From the NCBI GenBank assembly GCA_002355495.1, contig AP017424.1, positions 4,091,001 through 4,155,000 of the forward strand: a DNA stretch of 64,000 nucleotides, in the 5' to 3' direction. Each line of letters opens with the position of its first letter. Position 1 is the stretch's first letter. Of the stretch, positions 54,601 through 63,291 are shown one piece after another. Both the position numbers and the translations under genes were made by a program. This DNA is from Streptomyces laurentii (GTDB taxonomy: Bacteria; Actinomycetota; Actinomycetes; Streptomycetales; Streptomycetaceae). Under the pieces are notes generated by a model. That model worked only from the letters and a program-made list of their open reading frames with translations. It ran no database searches and had not been told where the DNA came from.

Positions 54601-55033
54601 CGTCGAGACCTCCGGGGCCTACACCGACGCGGGCCCGCTGCCGCCGCACGTCGCCGCCTTCGTCACCGGCCTCACCGCCCGCGTCGAAGCCCACGAGGGG
54701 GGCGGTGACGTGGCCGTCGGCCGGTCCGCCGAGGCCCTGCGGATCGCCCGGGACGGCCAGTGCGCCCTGCCCATCACGATCGGCATGGCCGAGGGACTGG
54801 CCACCACACTCGTCCTCGGCGGCCGGGCCGCCGACGCCGTGACCGTCCTCGCCGCCGCCGACACCTGGCGGGCCGACATACCCCGCTCCGTACCGGAGCG
54901 GCGCGAGGTCGAGGACGTCGCCAGCCGGGCCCGTGCCGCGCTGGACCCGGCGGCCTACGAGGAGGCGTGGGCGGCGGGCCGGAGCCTCACCGTCGACGCG
55001 GTGCTGGCCCTCGCGGAGTCTTACGGCGCCTGA
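51687..55033 (+). pseudogene. AfsR/BTAD-type regulator, apparent one-base frameshift
   Basis: A SARP-like large regulator of about 1115 residues once one base is restored. The N-terminal winged helix (RYLILGATDALDSTGASLPLGGARLRALLAAL) is followed by a BTAD domain (about 95-245), then an NB-ARC ATPase (FVGREPELAAL, Walker A LTGPGGSGKTRLAEEA, LLLVLDNCEHVVDAAA, ILATSREPLGVPGE). The frame is lost at the CCCC run 52999-53002. It resumes one frame over with AHRLFAERARAVRPGF and continues through [23 protein letters not shown] and a TPR-type helical tail to 55033. GTG 51687 has GACAAT six bases upstream and no ribosome site. The break is probably a homopolymer error. Confidence 0.85.
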
Positions 55034-55060
55034 GCCGGCACCGGTCCCGCCGCCGGTCCG

Positions 55061-57072
55061 TCACGCGCAACTGATCCGGGAGGCCGCCCAGTCGGCGACC
55101 ACCGCCCGGCCGAACTTCGTGTGCGGCTCCACCACGAGCTGGAGGGTGCGGCGACCGCCGATCCCGACGCGCACCGGCACCGGCGAGTCCCCCGGGCGGA
55201 CCACCGCCGAGCGCCACAGCCGCTGCCCGTCGGCGTACACGGCGAAGCGGACCCCGGCGACCTGCTTCAGCGGGGCGGTCAGGTCGTCGATGCCGGCGAG
55301 CGCGTCGTACCGGGTGCACTGCCGGTTGAGGTCGATGTGCAGCGACGACGAGGCGTGCACGCTCACCCCGCTGTAGCGGACGTCGTTGATCGACAGATCG
55401 GAGCGCCGCCACATCCAGCTGCTCCGCGCGAGGTCGACCTCCGGCTTGGTGCCGTCGCCCGAGACCCCGTACTCCAGCTGGTTCAGCGGGAACACGGCCG
55501 GGGGAGCGGGCGGTGTGGTCGGCGGAGTCGGCTTCGACGGCGTGGGCGTGGGCGTAGGAGTGGGAGTGGGTTGCGGCGTGGAGGTCGGCCGCGGGCTGGG
55601 CTTCGCGCTCGGCGTGGGCGTGGGTGCGGGCTTCGCACTGGGCTTGGCGGACGGAGTGGGGGCCGGTGCCGACGGACGCGCGGCCGGGGCGACAGGCGAG
55701 GAGGGCTGGGCGCTCGGCGCCGGCGGAGCGGGGGTCGGCTTCGGTGCCGGCTTCGCGGCGGGCGGGGCCGAGTCCACCGGGGCGGCGACCGTCGGCTCCG
55801 GCGCGGGCTGGGCGACCGGCTGGGGCTCGGAGCCCGTGAGTGCCCAGACGAGCCCGGCGGTCGCGGCGACCGCGGCCACCGCCGCGATGCCCGCCTTCGC
55901 GGGGATGCCCAGACCCTCGGCCACGGCGGCGGACGAGGCGCCGCCGGAGGAGGCCCCCGCACCCGCGCTCGCCCCCGCGCCCGTGGCGGCCGCCGCCGCA
56001 CCGGCCACGCCCGCCCCGGCCACGCCGCCCGCGACGACACCGGCCGCCTTGAGCACGTACCCGGCGGCGAACCAGCCGATGACCGCGACCGGCAGCAAGG
56101 CGGGGATCCCGGCGTTCACATGGGCCAGTTCACCGGCGGCCAGCCGGCACTTGACGCACTCGTCGAGATGCTTGCGCAGGCCGCGTTCGGCCCGCATCCG
56201 CAGACCCCGCGCGCGTACGCGCCGAGCCGGTCGGCATAGCGGGCGCAGTCGCCGCCGGCCGTGAGGGACTGGCTGACATGCGCCTGGAGGTACGCCTGCT
56301 TCAGCCCTTCACGGGCCCGCCCGGCGAGTACGGCGGTGGCGTTCGCGCTCAGCCCGAACAGCGGCGCGACCTCGCTCGGCGACTCCTCCTCGACCGTGGT
56401 GTGCCACAGCACGGCCTGCCAGCGTTCCGGCAGCGACCGGAACGCCTGGAGGGCGAGGGACTGTTCGGCGTCGTGCATGGCGCGGACGTCGGCGCCCAGG
56501 TCGAGGGTGGCCGTGTCGGCCACCTCCGACGCGCGGGCGGCGTCCTCGACGAACACGGCGAAGTCCTCGACCAGCTGCTCGCGCTTACGGGTCCGGGTCC
56601 AGGACGCGGCGACCCGGCGGACCGAGGTCAGCAGGTAGGCGCGGACGGCCTGTTCGGGCCCGGCGCCGCGGCGGACGGCCTGGAGGGTGCCGGCGAAGAC
56701 CTCGGCCGTCAGATCGTCGGCGGTGTCCGCGTCCCGGCAGCAGGTACGGGCGTAACGGCGGACGGCCTCGGAGTGGCGGCGGAACAGCTCCCCGTACGCG
56801 CTGTCGTCGCCCTCCCGCATGCGCCGGATCAGCTCGGAGTCGGACGGCGGGAGATCGAGCGGAGGCGGCAGGACGGAACCGGTCCCGGCCCCCGTCTCGT
56901 CGCGCTCGCGCTGGTGCGGGACGATCGGCCCGTCGGGTCCGGCGGCGGCCGCGCCGAGCCCCGGGGCCCCGGCCGGACGGCCCTGACTCGGTACGTGCCC
57001 GGTGGCCGCGGTCGCCGCGCCGTCCATGGCGCCGGCGGTGCCCAGGGTGTCGTCCCGACTGTCACCGCTCAT
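55061..57072 (-). pseudogene. ECF sigma factor fused to zinc finger, membrane segments and NPCBM domain; one-base frameshift
   Basis: With one G restored, the gene encodes about 670 residues. A low-complexity start leads to sigma region 2 (YGELFRRHSEAVRRYARTCCRDADTADDLTAEVFAG) and region 4 (LPERWQAVLWHTTVEEESPSEVAPLFGLSANATAVLAGRAREGL). The frame breaks at CCCC 56205-56208 (plus strand) after GAYARG. It resumes as LRMRAERGLRKHLDECVKC, a His-x3-Cys-x2-Cys anti-sigma zinc finger. Hydrophobic segments, a long Pro/Thr/Lys linker and a C-terminal NPCBM-like carbohydrate-binding domain (residues ending DWAASRISC) follow. The start at ATG 57072 is tentative. It corresponds by position to SCO4117. 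Confidence 0.82.
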
Positions 57073-57344
57073 CGCCGAAGCCCCCGTTTGCACGCCCGAC
57101 CCAACCCGGCCAAGCCTGCCACAGAGCCCGGGCACGCCGAAGTCCCCCGTCGAGTTACCACTCGTCCGGGGCGACTTCAGGCCTTCAGGCGTGACGCTTC
57201 GTTCGTCCGTGCCATGCCTGCCCATGCCGTGCCGCTTCGCGCCCTGCCCGCCGTCCCGCACCACCCGCAAGCGCGTGCACAAGCGGGAACGCACGGGTGA
57301 GCACAGTCAGCGACGCGGGTGGAACCCCGCCGTACGGGTGACCG

Positions 57345-58106
57345 CTACCGCGAGCGCAGGCCCTCCAGAAGGATGTCCAGAAGCCGGGCCGACGCCGCCG
57401 CCTGCTGCGCGGCGTCCGGCAGCGCCGGCGCCGCGGTGGCGATCACCAGCAGGACGTCGGCCACGGTGACGTCCGTCCGCAGCTCGCCCGCCTCCCGCGC
57501 GCGCTCCACCAGCCGGCCCACGACCTCGAGCAGCTCCGCGGCCCCCGCGTCGAACTGCTCGGCCGGCGGCACCGCGCGCGGCGCGACCAGGCGCTGCTCG
57601 GCCTCCGCGTACCCCTCCGACGCCGTCCCGTTCAGGCCGGCCGCCCGCTGCTGCGGCACCCGCGCCCCGTCCTCGGGCAGCGCCGTGTCGTCCACGCCGA
57701 CCCGCAGCACCTGCGGCGGCAGCAGCCGTCCGGCGCCCGAGGCGACCGATGTCCGCAGGAAGCGGGACAGCGCCGACCACGGCTCGTCCTCCTGGCCGAG
57801 AGCGGCCCGCGCCTGCTCGGTGAGCCGCGCCGTCTCCTCCTCGGCTATCCGCCGGACCAGCACGTCCTTGCTGGGGAAGCGGCGGTAGACGGTACCGACG
57901 CCGACCCGGGCGCGGCGTGCCACGTCCTCCATCGGAGCCCCGTACCCCAGCTCCCCGAACACCTCGCGCGCGGCGCGCAGCACGTGCTCCAGATTGCGCT
58001 GGGCGTCCACCCGCAGCGGCGCGGATCGCGCGCCCTGCACCGGCTGCTGCGCCGTACGGACCTGCCCGTACGAATCCTGAATCTGCATAAGCGTTCCCCC
58101 GCTCAT
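57345..58106 (-). CDS. atrA: TetR-family regulator AtrA
   Basis: The 253-residue TetR-type regulator occupies the atrA position (SCO4118). In other Streptomyces AtrA activates pathway regulators of antibiotic synthesis (actII-ORF4 in S. coelicolor, strR in S. griseus). The helix-turn-helix is MEDVARRARVGVGTVYRRFPSKDVLVRRIAEEE (about 60-92), preceded by RNLEHVLRAAREVFGELGY. The C-terminal ligand domain is helical. ATG 58106 follows GGGGGGAG; ATG 58088 (MQIQDSYGQ) is a second possible start. It is transcribed away from the NDH-2 gene. Confidence 0.88.
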   Translation of the reverse strand: MSGGTLMQIQDSYGQVRTAQQPVQGARSAPLRVDAQRNLEHVLRAAREVFGELGYGAPMEDVARRARVGVGTVYRRFPSKDVLVRRIAEEETARLTEQARAALGQEDEPWSALSRFLRTSVASGAGRLLPPQVLRVGVDDTALPEDGARVPQQRAAGLNGTASEGYAEAEQRLVAPRAVPPAEQFDAGAAELLEVVGRLVERAREAGELRTDVTVADVLLVIATAAPALPDAAQQAAASARLLDILLEGLRSR

Positions 58107-58443
58107 GATGTCTCCCCCCGGAGACTCCCCGCCCTGACATCCGGGGCCCGGTCCTGCCCGCGCTCGCGGTCCGCGCGTGGCGATCCGACACCCCGACGAG
58201 GTACGAACATAGTTGAGTCGGGGTCAATTCAGAAGGGGCAGTTCCGTACGGTGCGCCCCCCGATCGGAGCAAGGACCGGGACACTCCCGATTCCGCTTTT
58301 GGAGCCCACCCGCCATACCCGCTCTGACCTGCGAACTTCCTGTCGTGTCACGGTTGTTCGGCCGCTCGCGGGACCCGATCCCTCCAGTCACACAATTTGC
58401 CGGGCCTGTGGACAAACCCCAAACGGCGTTGCCTCATGGGACG

Positions 58444-59946
58444 GTGACCGAACCTGTGCGCGTTCTCGTTGTCGGCGGTGGCTACGTCGGGATGTACACC
58501 GCGCTGCGCCTTCAGCGGCGGCTCAAGACGGAGCTGCGCGACGGCCGCGCCGAGATCACGGTGGTCACGCCGGATCCGTACATGACGTACCAGCCCTTCC
58601 TGCCCGAGGCGGCCGCCGGATCGATCTCCCCGCGCCATGTCGTGGTCCCGCTCCGCCGCGTCCTCGGCCACTGCCGGATCATCGTCGGCGAGGTCCACGC
58701 CATCGACCACGCCGCGCGCGTCGCGACCCTCTCCACCCTCGCCACCGAGGAGACCGGCGCCGCGCCCACCCGGCTCCGGTACGACGAACTCGTCCTCGCC
58801 CCCGGTTCCGTCTCCCGCGCCCTGCCGATCCCCGGCCTCGCCGACCACGGCATCGGCTTCAAGACGGTCGAGGAGGCCATCGCGCTGCGCAACCACGTCA
58901 TCGAGCAGATGGACATCGCCTCCTCCACCCGCGACCCGGCGCTGCGCGCCGCCGCCCTCACCTTCGTCTTCGTCGGCGGCGGCTACGCGGGCGTGGAGGC
59001 CCTCGCCGAGCTCGAGGACATGGCCCGCTACGCCGCGCGGTACTACCACAACGTCCGGCCCGAGGACCTGCGCTGGATCCTCGTCGAGGCGAGCGAGCGG
59101 ATCCTGCCCGAGGTCGGCGAGGAGCTGGGCCGCTACGCCGTCCGGGAGCTGCGCGGCCGCAACATCGACGTCCGGCTGGGCACCCGGCTCGTCTCGTGCG
59201 CGAACCGCGTCGCCGTCCTCGACGACGGCACCCGGCGGCCCACCCGTACCGTCGTATGGACCGCCGGCGTCAAGCCCGCGCCGCTCGTCGCCGCCACCGA
59301 CCTGCCCCGTACCGAACGCGGCCGGCTGCGCTGCACCACCCAGCTGCGGATCGCCGGCACCGACCATGCATGGGCGGCCGGTGACGCCGCGGCCGTCCCC
59401 GACCTCACCGCCGCGCGGGCCGGACGGGTGAAAGACGGGTCGTCGGAGGGCGAGCCGGCGGGCGAGGCCGGCGCGCGGCTTCCGGACTGCGCCCCCAACG
59501 CGCAGCACGCCGTACGCCAGGCCCGGCTGCTCGCCGACAACCTGATCGCCGCCCTGCGCGGCGCGCCCCTCGCGGACTACGCGCACGCGAACGCGGGCTC
59601 CGTCGCGTCCCTCGGCCTCCATAAAGGCGTCGCCCATGTCTACGGCCGCAAGCTCAAGGGCTTTCCGGCGTGGCTGATGCACCGCACCTACCACCTCAGC
59701 CGGGTGCCGACCGTCAACCGCAAGGCCCGCGTGCTCGCCGAATGGACCCTGTCCGGCCTGTTCAAACGCGAGATCGTCTCGCTCGGCTCGCTGGAGCATC
59801 CGCGCGCCGAGTTCGAGCTCGCCGCCGCGCCCCCGCCTCCGCCGAAGCCCGACCATCCCACCGGTGAGGGCGGCCCTGACAGCGGCCCCGGCGACGGGTC
59901 CGAGGGCCGCTCCGACGGCCGGTTCGACGACGGGCCCGCGAACTGA
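58444..59946 (+). CDS. ndh: Type II NADH dehydrogenase
   Basis: The 500-residue single-subunit NADH:quinone oxidoreductase feeds electrons to menaquinone without pumping protons. The FAD site is VRVLVVGGGYVGMYTALRLQRRL at the start. The NADH site is LTFVFVGGGYAGVEALAELEDMA (about 178-200). TVVWTAGVKPAPL and HAWAAGDAAAVPDL close the FAD site. The C-terminal 90 residues include a helix suited to membrane attachment (KGFPAWLMHRTYHLSRVPTVNRK) and a Pro/Gly-rich tail. GTG 58444 is the tentative start because the dinucleotide fold begins directly after it. Confidence 0.9.
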   Translation: MTEPVRVLVVGGGYVGMYTALRLQRRLKTELRDGRAEITVVTPDPYMTYQPFLPEAAAGSISPRHVVVPLRRVLGHCRIIVGEVHAIDHAARVATLSTLATEETGAAPTRLRYDELVLAPGSVSRALPIPGLADHGIGFKTVEEAIALRNHVIEQMDIASSTRDPALRAAALTFVFVGGGYAGVEALAELEDMARYAARYYHNVRPEDLRWILVEASERILPEVGEELGRYAVRELRGRNIDVRLGTRLVSCANRVAVLDDGTRRPTRTVVWTAGVKPAPLVAATDLPRTERGRLRCTTQLRIAGTDHAWAAGDAAAVPDLTAARAGRVKDGSSEGEPAGEAGARLPDCAPNAQHAVRQARLLADNLIAALRGAPLADYAHANAGSVASLGLHKGVAHVYGRKLKGFPAWLMHRTYHLSRVPTVNRKARVLAEWTLSGLFKREIVSLGSLEHPRAEFELAAAPPPPPKPDHPTGEGGPDSGPGDGSEGRSDGRFDDGPAN

Positions 59947-59974
59947 CATCACTGTCAGTGCGCTCGTCCACACT
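59942..59974 (+). promoter_or_regulatory. Inverted repeat and promoter of the PAS/PP2C gene
   Basis: ACTGACA-TCAC-TGTCAGT (59942-59959) is a perfect 7-base inverted repeat that overlaps the ndh stop codon. CACACT (59969-59974) lies six bases before GTG 59981 and can act as a -10 for a leaderless message, with TGACAT at -35 on the left half-site. A repressor at the repeat would cover the promoter. Confidence 0.45.
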
Positions 59975-59980
59975 GGACGT

Positions 59981-61765
59981 GTGACCATAGGTGGGCCTAC
60001 ACCTGCACAGAGTGACTCCGCACGGCAACGACACCACGAGGCATACAGATCCGTGAACTTCACCCGTTGGAGCGCCCGGCTCCCGCGTACGCAGCGTCGC
60101 ACGGCGGCCCGCGGGCCCGAGGGCTCCGTGCCCGCGGCCCGTGGTGAGCGCGGGCCTCGGCCGGACCGTCTCGAAGCCGAGTCCGACCGGCCCGCCCGGT
60201 CGGCCCAGCCCACCGAGACCGCCGAGACCGCCGAGACCGGCACGACCACCGGGGCCCCCACCCCGGAGGACTTCACCGTGCGGGAGATCGTCGGCCGCCT
60301 CCCCGGCCTGGTCGCGCTCGTGTACGGCCCCGAGCACCGCATCGCGTACGTCAATGAGGCATATGCCGGCGCTTTCGGCCCCCGCCCGGCGGGCGCCACC
60401 GTCGCCGACGCGTGCCCCGAGGCCTCGGAACTCGGTCTGCTGCCCCTCCTCGACCAGGTCCTGCGCAGCGGCAACTCCCGCACCGTGAAGTCCCGCCGCA
60501 CCCGGAGCGGCGGCTCGTACACCGTCACCTGTCTGCCCGTGGACAGCCCCCGGCTGCCCGACGGCGGAGTCCTCATCCACGCGGCCGACGTCACCGACCA
60601 CGCCGAGGCCGCCGAGCGGCTGCGCGCCAGCGAGCGCCGCCACCGCGAGACCGCCGTCACCCTCCAGCGCTCCCTGCTCCCGCAGGAGCTGGAGCAGCCC
60701 GACGACCTGCGCATCGCCGCGACCTACCAGCCCGGCGTCGCCGACGCCGCGGTCGGCGGCGACTGGTACGACGTCATCACCCTCGGCGCCGGCCGCACCG
60801 CCCTCGTCATCGGCGACGTCATGGGCCGCGGGGTGCGTGCCGCCGCCGTCATGGGCCAGCTCCGCACCGCCGTCCGCGCGTACGCCCGCCTCGACCTGCC
60901 CCCGCACGAGGTGCTCCAGCTGCTCGACGGCCTCGCCGCCGAGATCGACGCCAGCCAGATCGCCACCTGCGTCTACGCGGTCCACGACCCGAACGAGGGC
61001 CGGCTCGTGTACGCCTCCGCCGGCCACCTTCCGATGCTCGTACGGGACGAGGACGGCAGCGTCCGCCGTGCCGAGGACCCCACCGGGCCGCCGCTCGGCA
61101 CCGGCGGCTGGCAGCACAGCTCCGCCACCATCGACCTGCCGCCCGGTTCCACCGCCGTCCTCTATACAGATGGCCTGGTGGAACGCCGTCGAGAGGACAT
61201 CGACGAGGGCGTCAGCGCCCTGGAGCGCGCGCTCGCCGGGGCCACCGGCAGCCCCCAGGTCGTCTGCGACCGGCTGCTGCGTGCCCTCGGCGTCACCGCC
61301 GACCACGACGACGACGTCGCCGTTCTCGTCGTCCAGCACCCGGCCCGCGACGGAGCCGACGCCGAGCTGTTCCACAACGCCGCCCTGGAGCTGCTCGGCG
61401 GCATCGAGGCCGCGCCCCGCGCGCGTGCCTTCGCGTCCGGGGTCCTCGCCAGCTGGCGCTTCCCGGTGGAGCTGTGCGACCTCGGCGTCCTGGCCACCAG
61501 TGAGCTGGTCGCCAATTCGCTCCAGCACGGCACCCCGCCCATGCGCCTGCGGCTGCGCCGTACCGACCGCCGGCTGATCATCGAGGTGACGGACGGCGAC
61601 GACCACCTGCCGCGCCGCCGCCGCGCGGAGACGGAGGACGAGGCGGGCCGCGGGATCTCGATCATCGCGACGATCGCCTCGTCCTGGGGCAGCCGTCGCA
61701 CCCCGGGCGGTGGCAAGGCGGTGTGGTGCGAGTTCGCCCTGCCCACGAACCGGCCCGCCGCGTAA
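59981..61765 (+). CDS. PAS-PP2C (SpoIIE)-HATPase regulatory protein
   Basis: The 594-residue cytoplasmic signalling protein has three parts. A PAS-like sensor spans about 100-210 (FTVREIVGRLPGLVALVYGPEHRIAYVNEAYAGAFG). A PP2C phosphatase has VGGDWYDVI, VIGDVMGRGVRAA, YASAGHLPMLV, LYTDGLVERR and HDDDVAVLVVQ. A C-terminal RsbW-type anti-sigma kinase domain has LGVLATSELVANSLQHGTPPMRL, VTDGDD and GRGISIIATIASSWG. Such proteins switch partner anti-sigma systems by phosphatase and kinase arms. The GTG at 59981 fits a leaderless promoter; GTG 60053 (VNFTRWSARLP) is an alternative. The gene directly follows ndh. Confidence 0.88.
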   Translation: MTIGGPTPAQSDSARQRHHEAYRSVNFTRWSARLPRTQRRTAARGPEGSVPAARGERGPRPDRLEAESDRPARSAQPTETAETAETGTTTGAPTPEDFTVREIVGRLPGLVALVYGPEHRIAYVNEAYAGAFGPRPAGATVADACPEASELGLLPLLDQVLRSGNSRTVKSRRTRSGGSYTVTCLPVDSPRLPDGGVLIHAADVTDHAEAAERLRASERRHRETAVTLQRSLLPQELEQPDDLRIAATYQPGVADAAVGGDWYDVITLGAGRTALVIGDVMGRGVRAAAVMGQLRTAVRAYARLDLPPHEVLQLLDGLAAEIDASQIATCVYAVHDPNEGRLVYASAGHLPMLVRDEDGSVRRAEDPTGPPLGTGGWQHSSATIDLPPGSTAVLYTDGLVERRREDIDEGVSALERALAGATGSPQVVCDRLLRALGVTADHDDDVAVLVVQHPARDGADAELFHNAALELLGGIEAAPRARAFASGVLASWRFPVELCDLGVLATSELVANSLQHGTPPMRLRLRRTDRRLIIEVTDGDDHLPRRRRAETEDEAGRGISIIATIASSWGSRRTPGGGKAVWCEFALPTNRPAA

Positions 61766-61806
61766 CGGCGCCGGGCGAGCCCGACCCGTACATATGCCCG
61801 TACATA

Positions 61807-61838
61807 TGACTGAGGGGCCCCGGAAGGCCCCTCAGTCA
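61807..61838. terminator. Bidirectional terminator between the PP2C gene and the MFS gene
   Basis: The perfect hairpin TGACTGAGGGGCC (61807-61819), loop CCGGAA, and its complement to 61838 sits between two convergent genes and can serve both. Confidence 0.85.
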
Positions 61839-61867
61839 TCTGCGTGATTGAAATCGATCGCCTGCGA

Positions 61868-63166
61868 TCAGGCTGCGGCGGTCTCGCGCCGCTCGGGCTC
61901 GTGCCGCGCCACTATCACCGACGGCTTGGTGACGAGCGACGGCTGGTTCTGCTCCGGCGTGAGCCGCTTGCCGAGCCGCAGGGCCAGCACGGTGATGCCG
62001 AGCGAGAACAGCACGAACGTCACGATGTACGGACCGTGCAGCGAGGCACCCATGGGCCCGCCGACCGCCGGGCCGACCGCCAGCGCGAGCTGCTTCACCA
62101 GGGCGAAGGCCGAGTTGTACGTACCGACCATCGACTCCGGCGCCAGGTCCGCCACCAGCGGGGCGACCGTCGGCGACAGCATGGCCTCACCGAGACCGAA
62201 CAGCGCGTACGTGGAGATGAACGCCGCCGTCGCCATCGCCTGGCTGCCGTGCCCGAGGCCCGCGTACCCGGCGATCAGCCACGCCACGGTCCAGATCAGA
62301 CCGACGGCCGCGATCATCCGCGTCCGCTTGCGGCGCTCGACGAACTTCAGGACCAGGAACTGCGCGGCCACGATCATCGCCGTGTTGGCGGCCAGGGCGA
62401 CGCCCAGCGTGGACGGCGCGATGCCGGCGGCCTCGGTGCCGTACGCGGCGAGGCCCGACTCGAACTGCCCGTAGCAGGCGAAGAACAGCACGAAGCCCAG
62501 GACGCACAGCTGCACCATGGCCTTGTGGCCGAGCAGCGCCCGCACCCCGCCGCCCCGACCGCCGGCCGGCCGGGCACCCGGGAGGGTCGCCGTGTCCGGC
62601 ATCTTCACGGTCAGCACGATCGCCGCGAGGACGAGGAACATCACCGCTTCGATCGAGAACAGCAGCAGGAAGCTGTCCGGACGGCTCGTGTCGACGAGCT
62701 GGCCGCCGATCAGACCACCGACGCCGAGGCCGAGGTTCTGCAGGAAGAACTGTGTGGCGAAGGAGCGGGTGCGGGTGACCGGCGTCGAGCACCACACGAT
62801 CATCGTGGCGAGCGCCGGCTGCATCACCGCGGTCCCGGCGCCGAGCAGCGCCGCCGACCCGATGGCCGCGGGCACGGTGGCCGCCAGACCGAGGCCGAAC
62901 GCGCCGGCCGCGGCGAGCAGCGACGCCACGAGCAGCACGGGCACCGGCCCGCGCCGGTCGATGGCCCGGCCGCTGAAGGGGAGCACCACGAGCGCGGCCA
63001 TGGCGAAGACGGCAAGGACGACACCCGCGGTGGTCGCGCCCAGATCACGCACCTGAGCGACGTACACATAGAGGTACGGCACGGTGAAGCCGAGTCCGAA
63101 CGCGCTCAGCGCGCTGCCTGCCTGAATCCGGCGCATCGCCGCGCCCATCGCCTTGGTCACACTCAC
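61868..63166 (-). CDS. MFS multidrug efflux transporter (SCO4121-like)
   Basis: The 432-residue protein has 12 membrane segments. Motif A is present between helices 2 and 3 (FSGRAIDRRGPVPVLLVA), and motif C-like TPVTRTRSFATQFFLQNLGLGVGGLIGGQL follows. The C-terminal tail is short and charged. From memory, the S. coelicolor counterpart SCO4121 is a multidrug efflux pump controlled by its divergent MarR neighbour SCO4122; the same arrangement is present here. The start is GTG 63166 or GTG 63160, both directly downstream of an 8-base inverted repeat at 63180-63205. Confidence 0.9.
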   Translation of the reverse strand: MSVTKAMGAAMRRIQAGSALSAFGLGFTVPYLYVYVAQVRDLGATTAGVVLAVFAMAALVVLPFSGRAIDRRGPVPVLLVASLLAAAGAFGLGLAATVPAAIGSAALLGAGTAVMQPALATMIVWCSTPVTRTRSFATQFFLQNLGLGVGGLIGGQLVDTSRPDSFLLLFSIEAVMFLVLAAIVLTVKMPDTATLPGARPAGGRGGGVRALLGHKAMVQLCVLGFVLFFACYGQFESGLAAYGTEAAGIAPSTLGVALAANTAMIVAAQFLVLKFVERRKRTRMIAAVGLIWTVAWLIAGYAGLGHGSQAMATAAFISTYALFGLGEAMLSPTVAPLVADLAPESMVGTYNSAFALVKQLALAVGPAVGGPMGASLHGPYIVTFVLFSLGITVLALRLGKRLTPEQNQPSLVTKPSVIVARHEPERRETAAA

Positions 63167-63291
63167 CCACTTCAGTCGCGGGTTCAGATCTGTAGGCCTG
63201 AACCCTGAAGACTTCAATACTAAAATTAGATCCTTAACAATACACGCCGAAGGACTTCAATGCCAACGAGCCCCGTGGGATACTCGGCCGC
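63167..63291. promoter_or_regulatory. MFS/MarR divergent control region with operator candidates
   Basis: Three repeats are seen in 125 bases. GGGTTCAG and CTGAACCC (63180-63187 and 63198-63205) form a perfect 8-base inverted repeat. GAAGACTTCAAT (63207-63218) and GAAGGACTTCAAT (63249-63261) are near-identical direct copies, each with a small GAAG/CTTC dyad. An A+T-rich patch at 63216-63242 lies between them. GATACT (63279-63284) ends seven bases before the marR ATG. The second copy overlaps its -35 position, so autoregulation is plausible. Confidence 0.6.
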
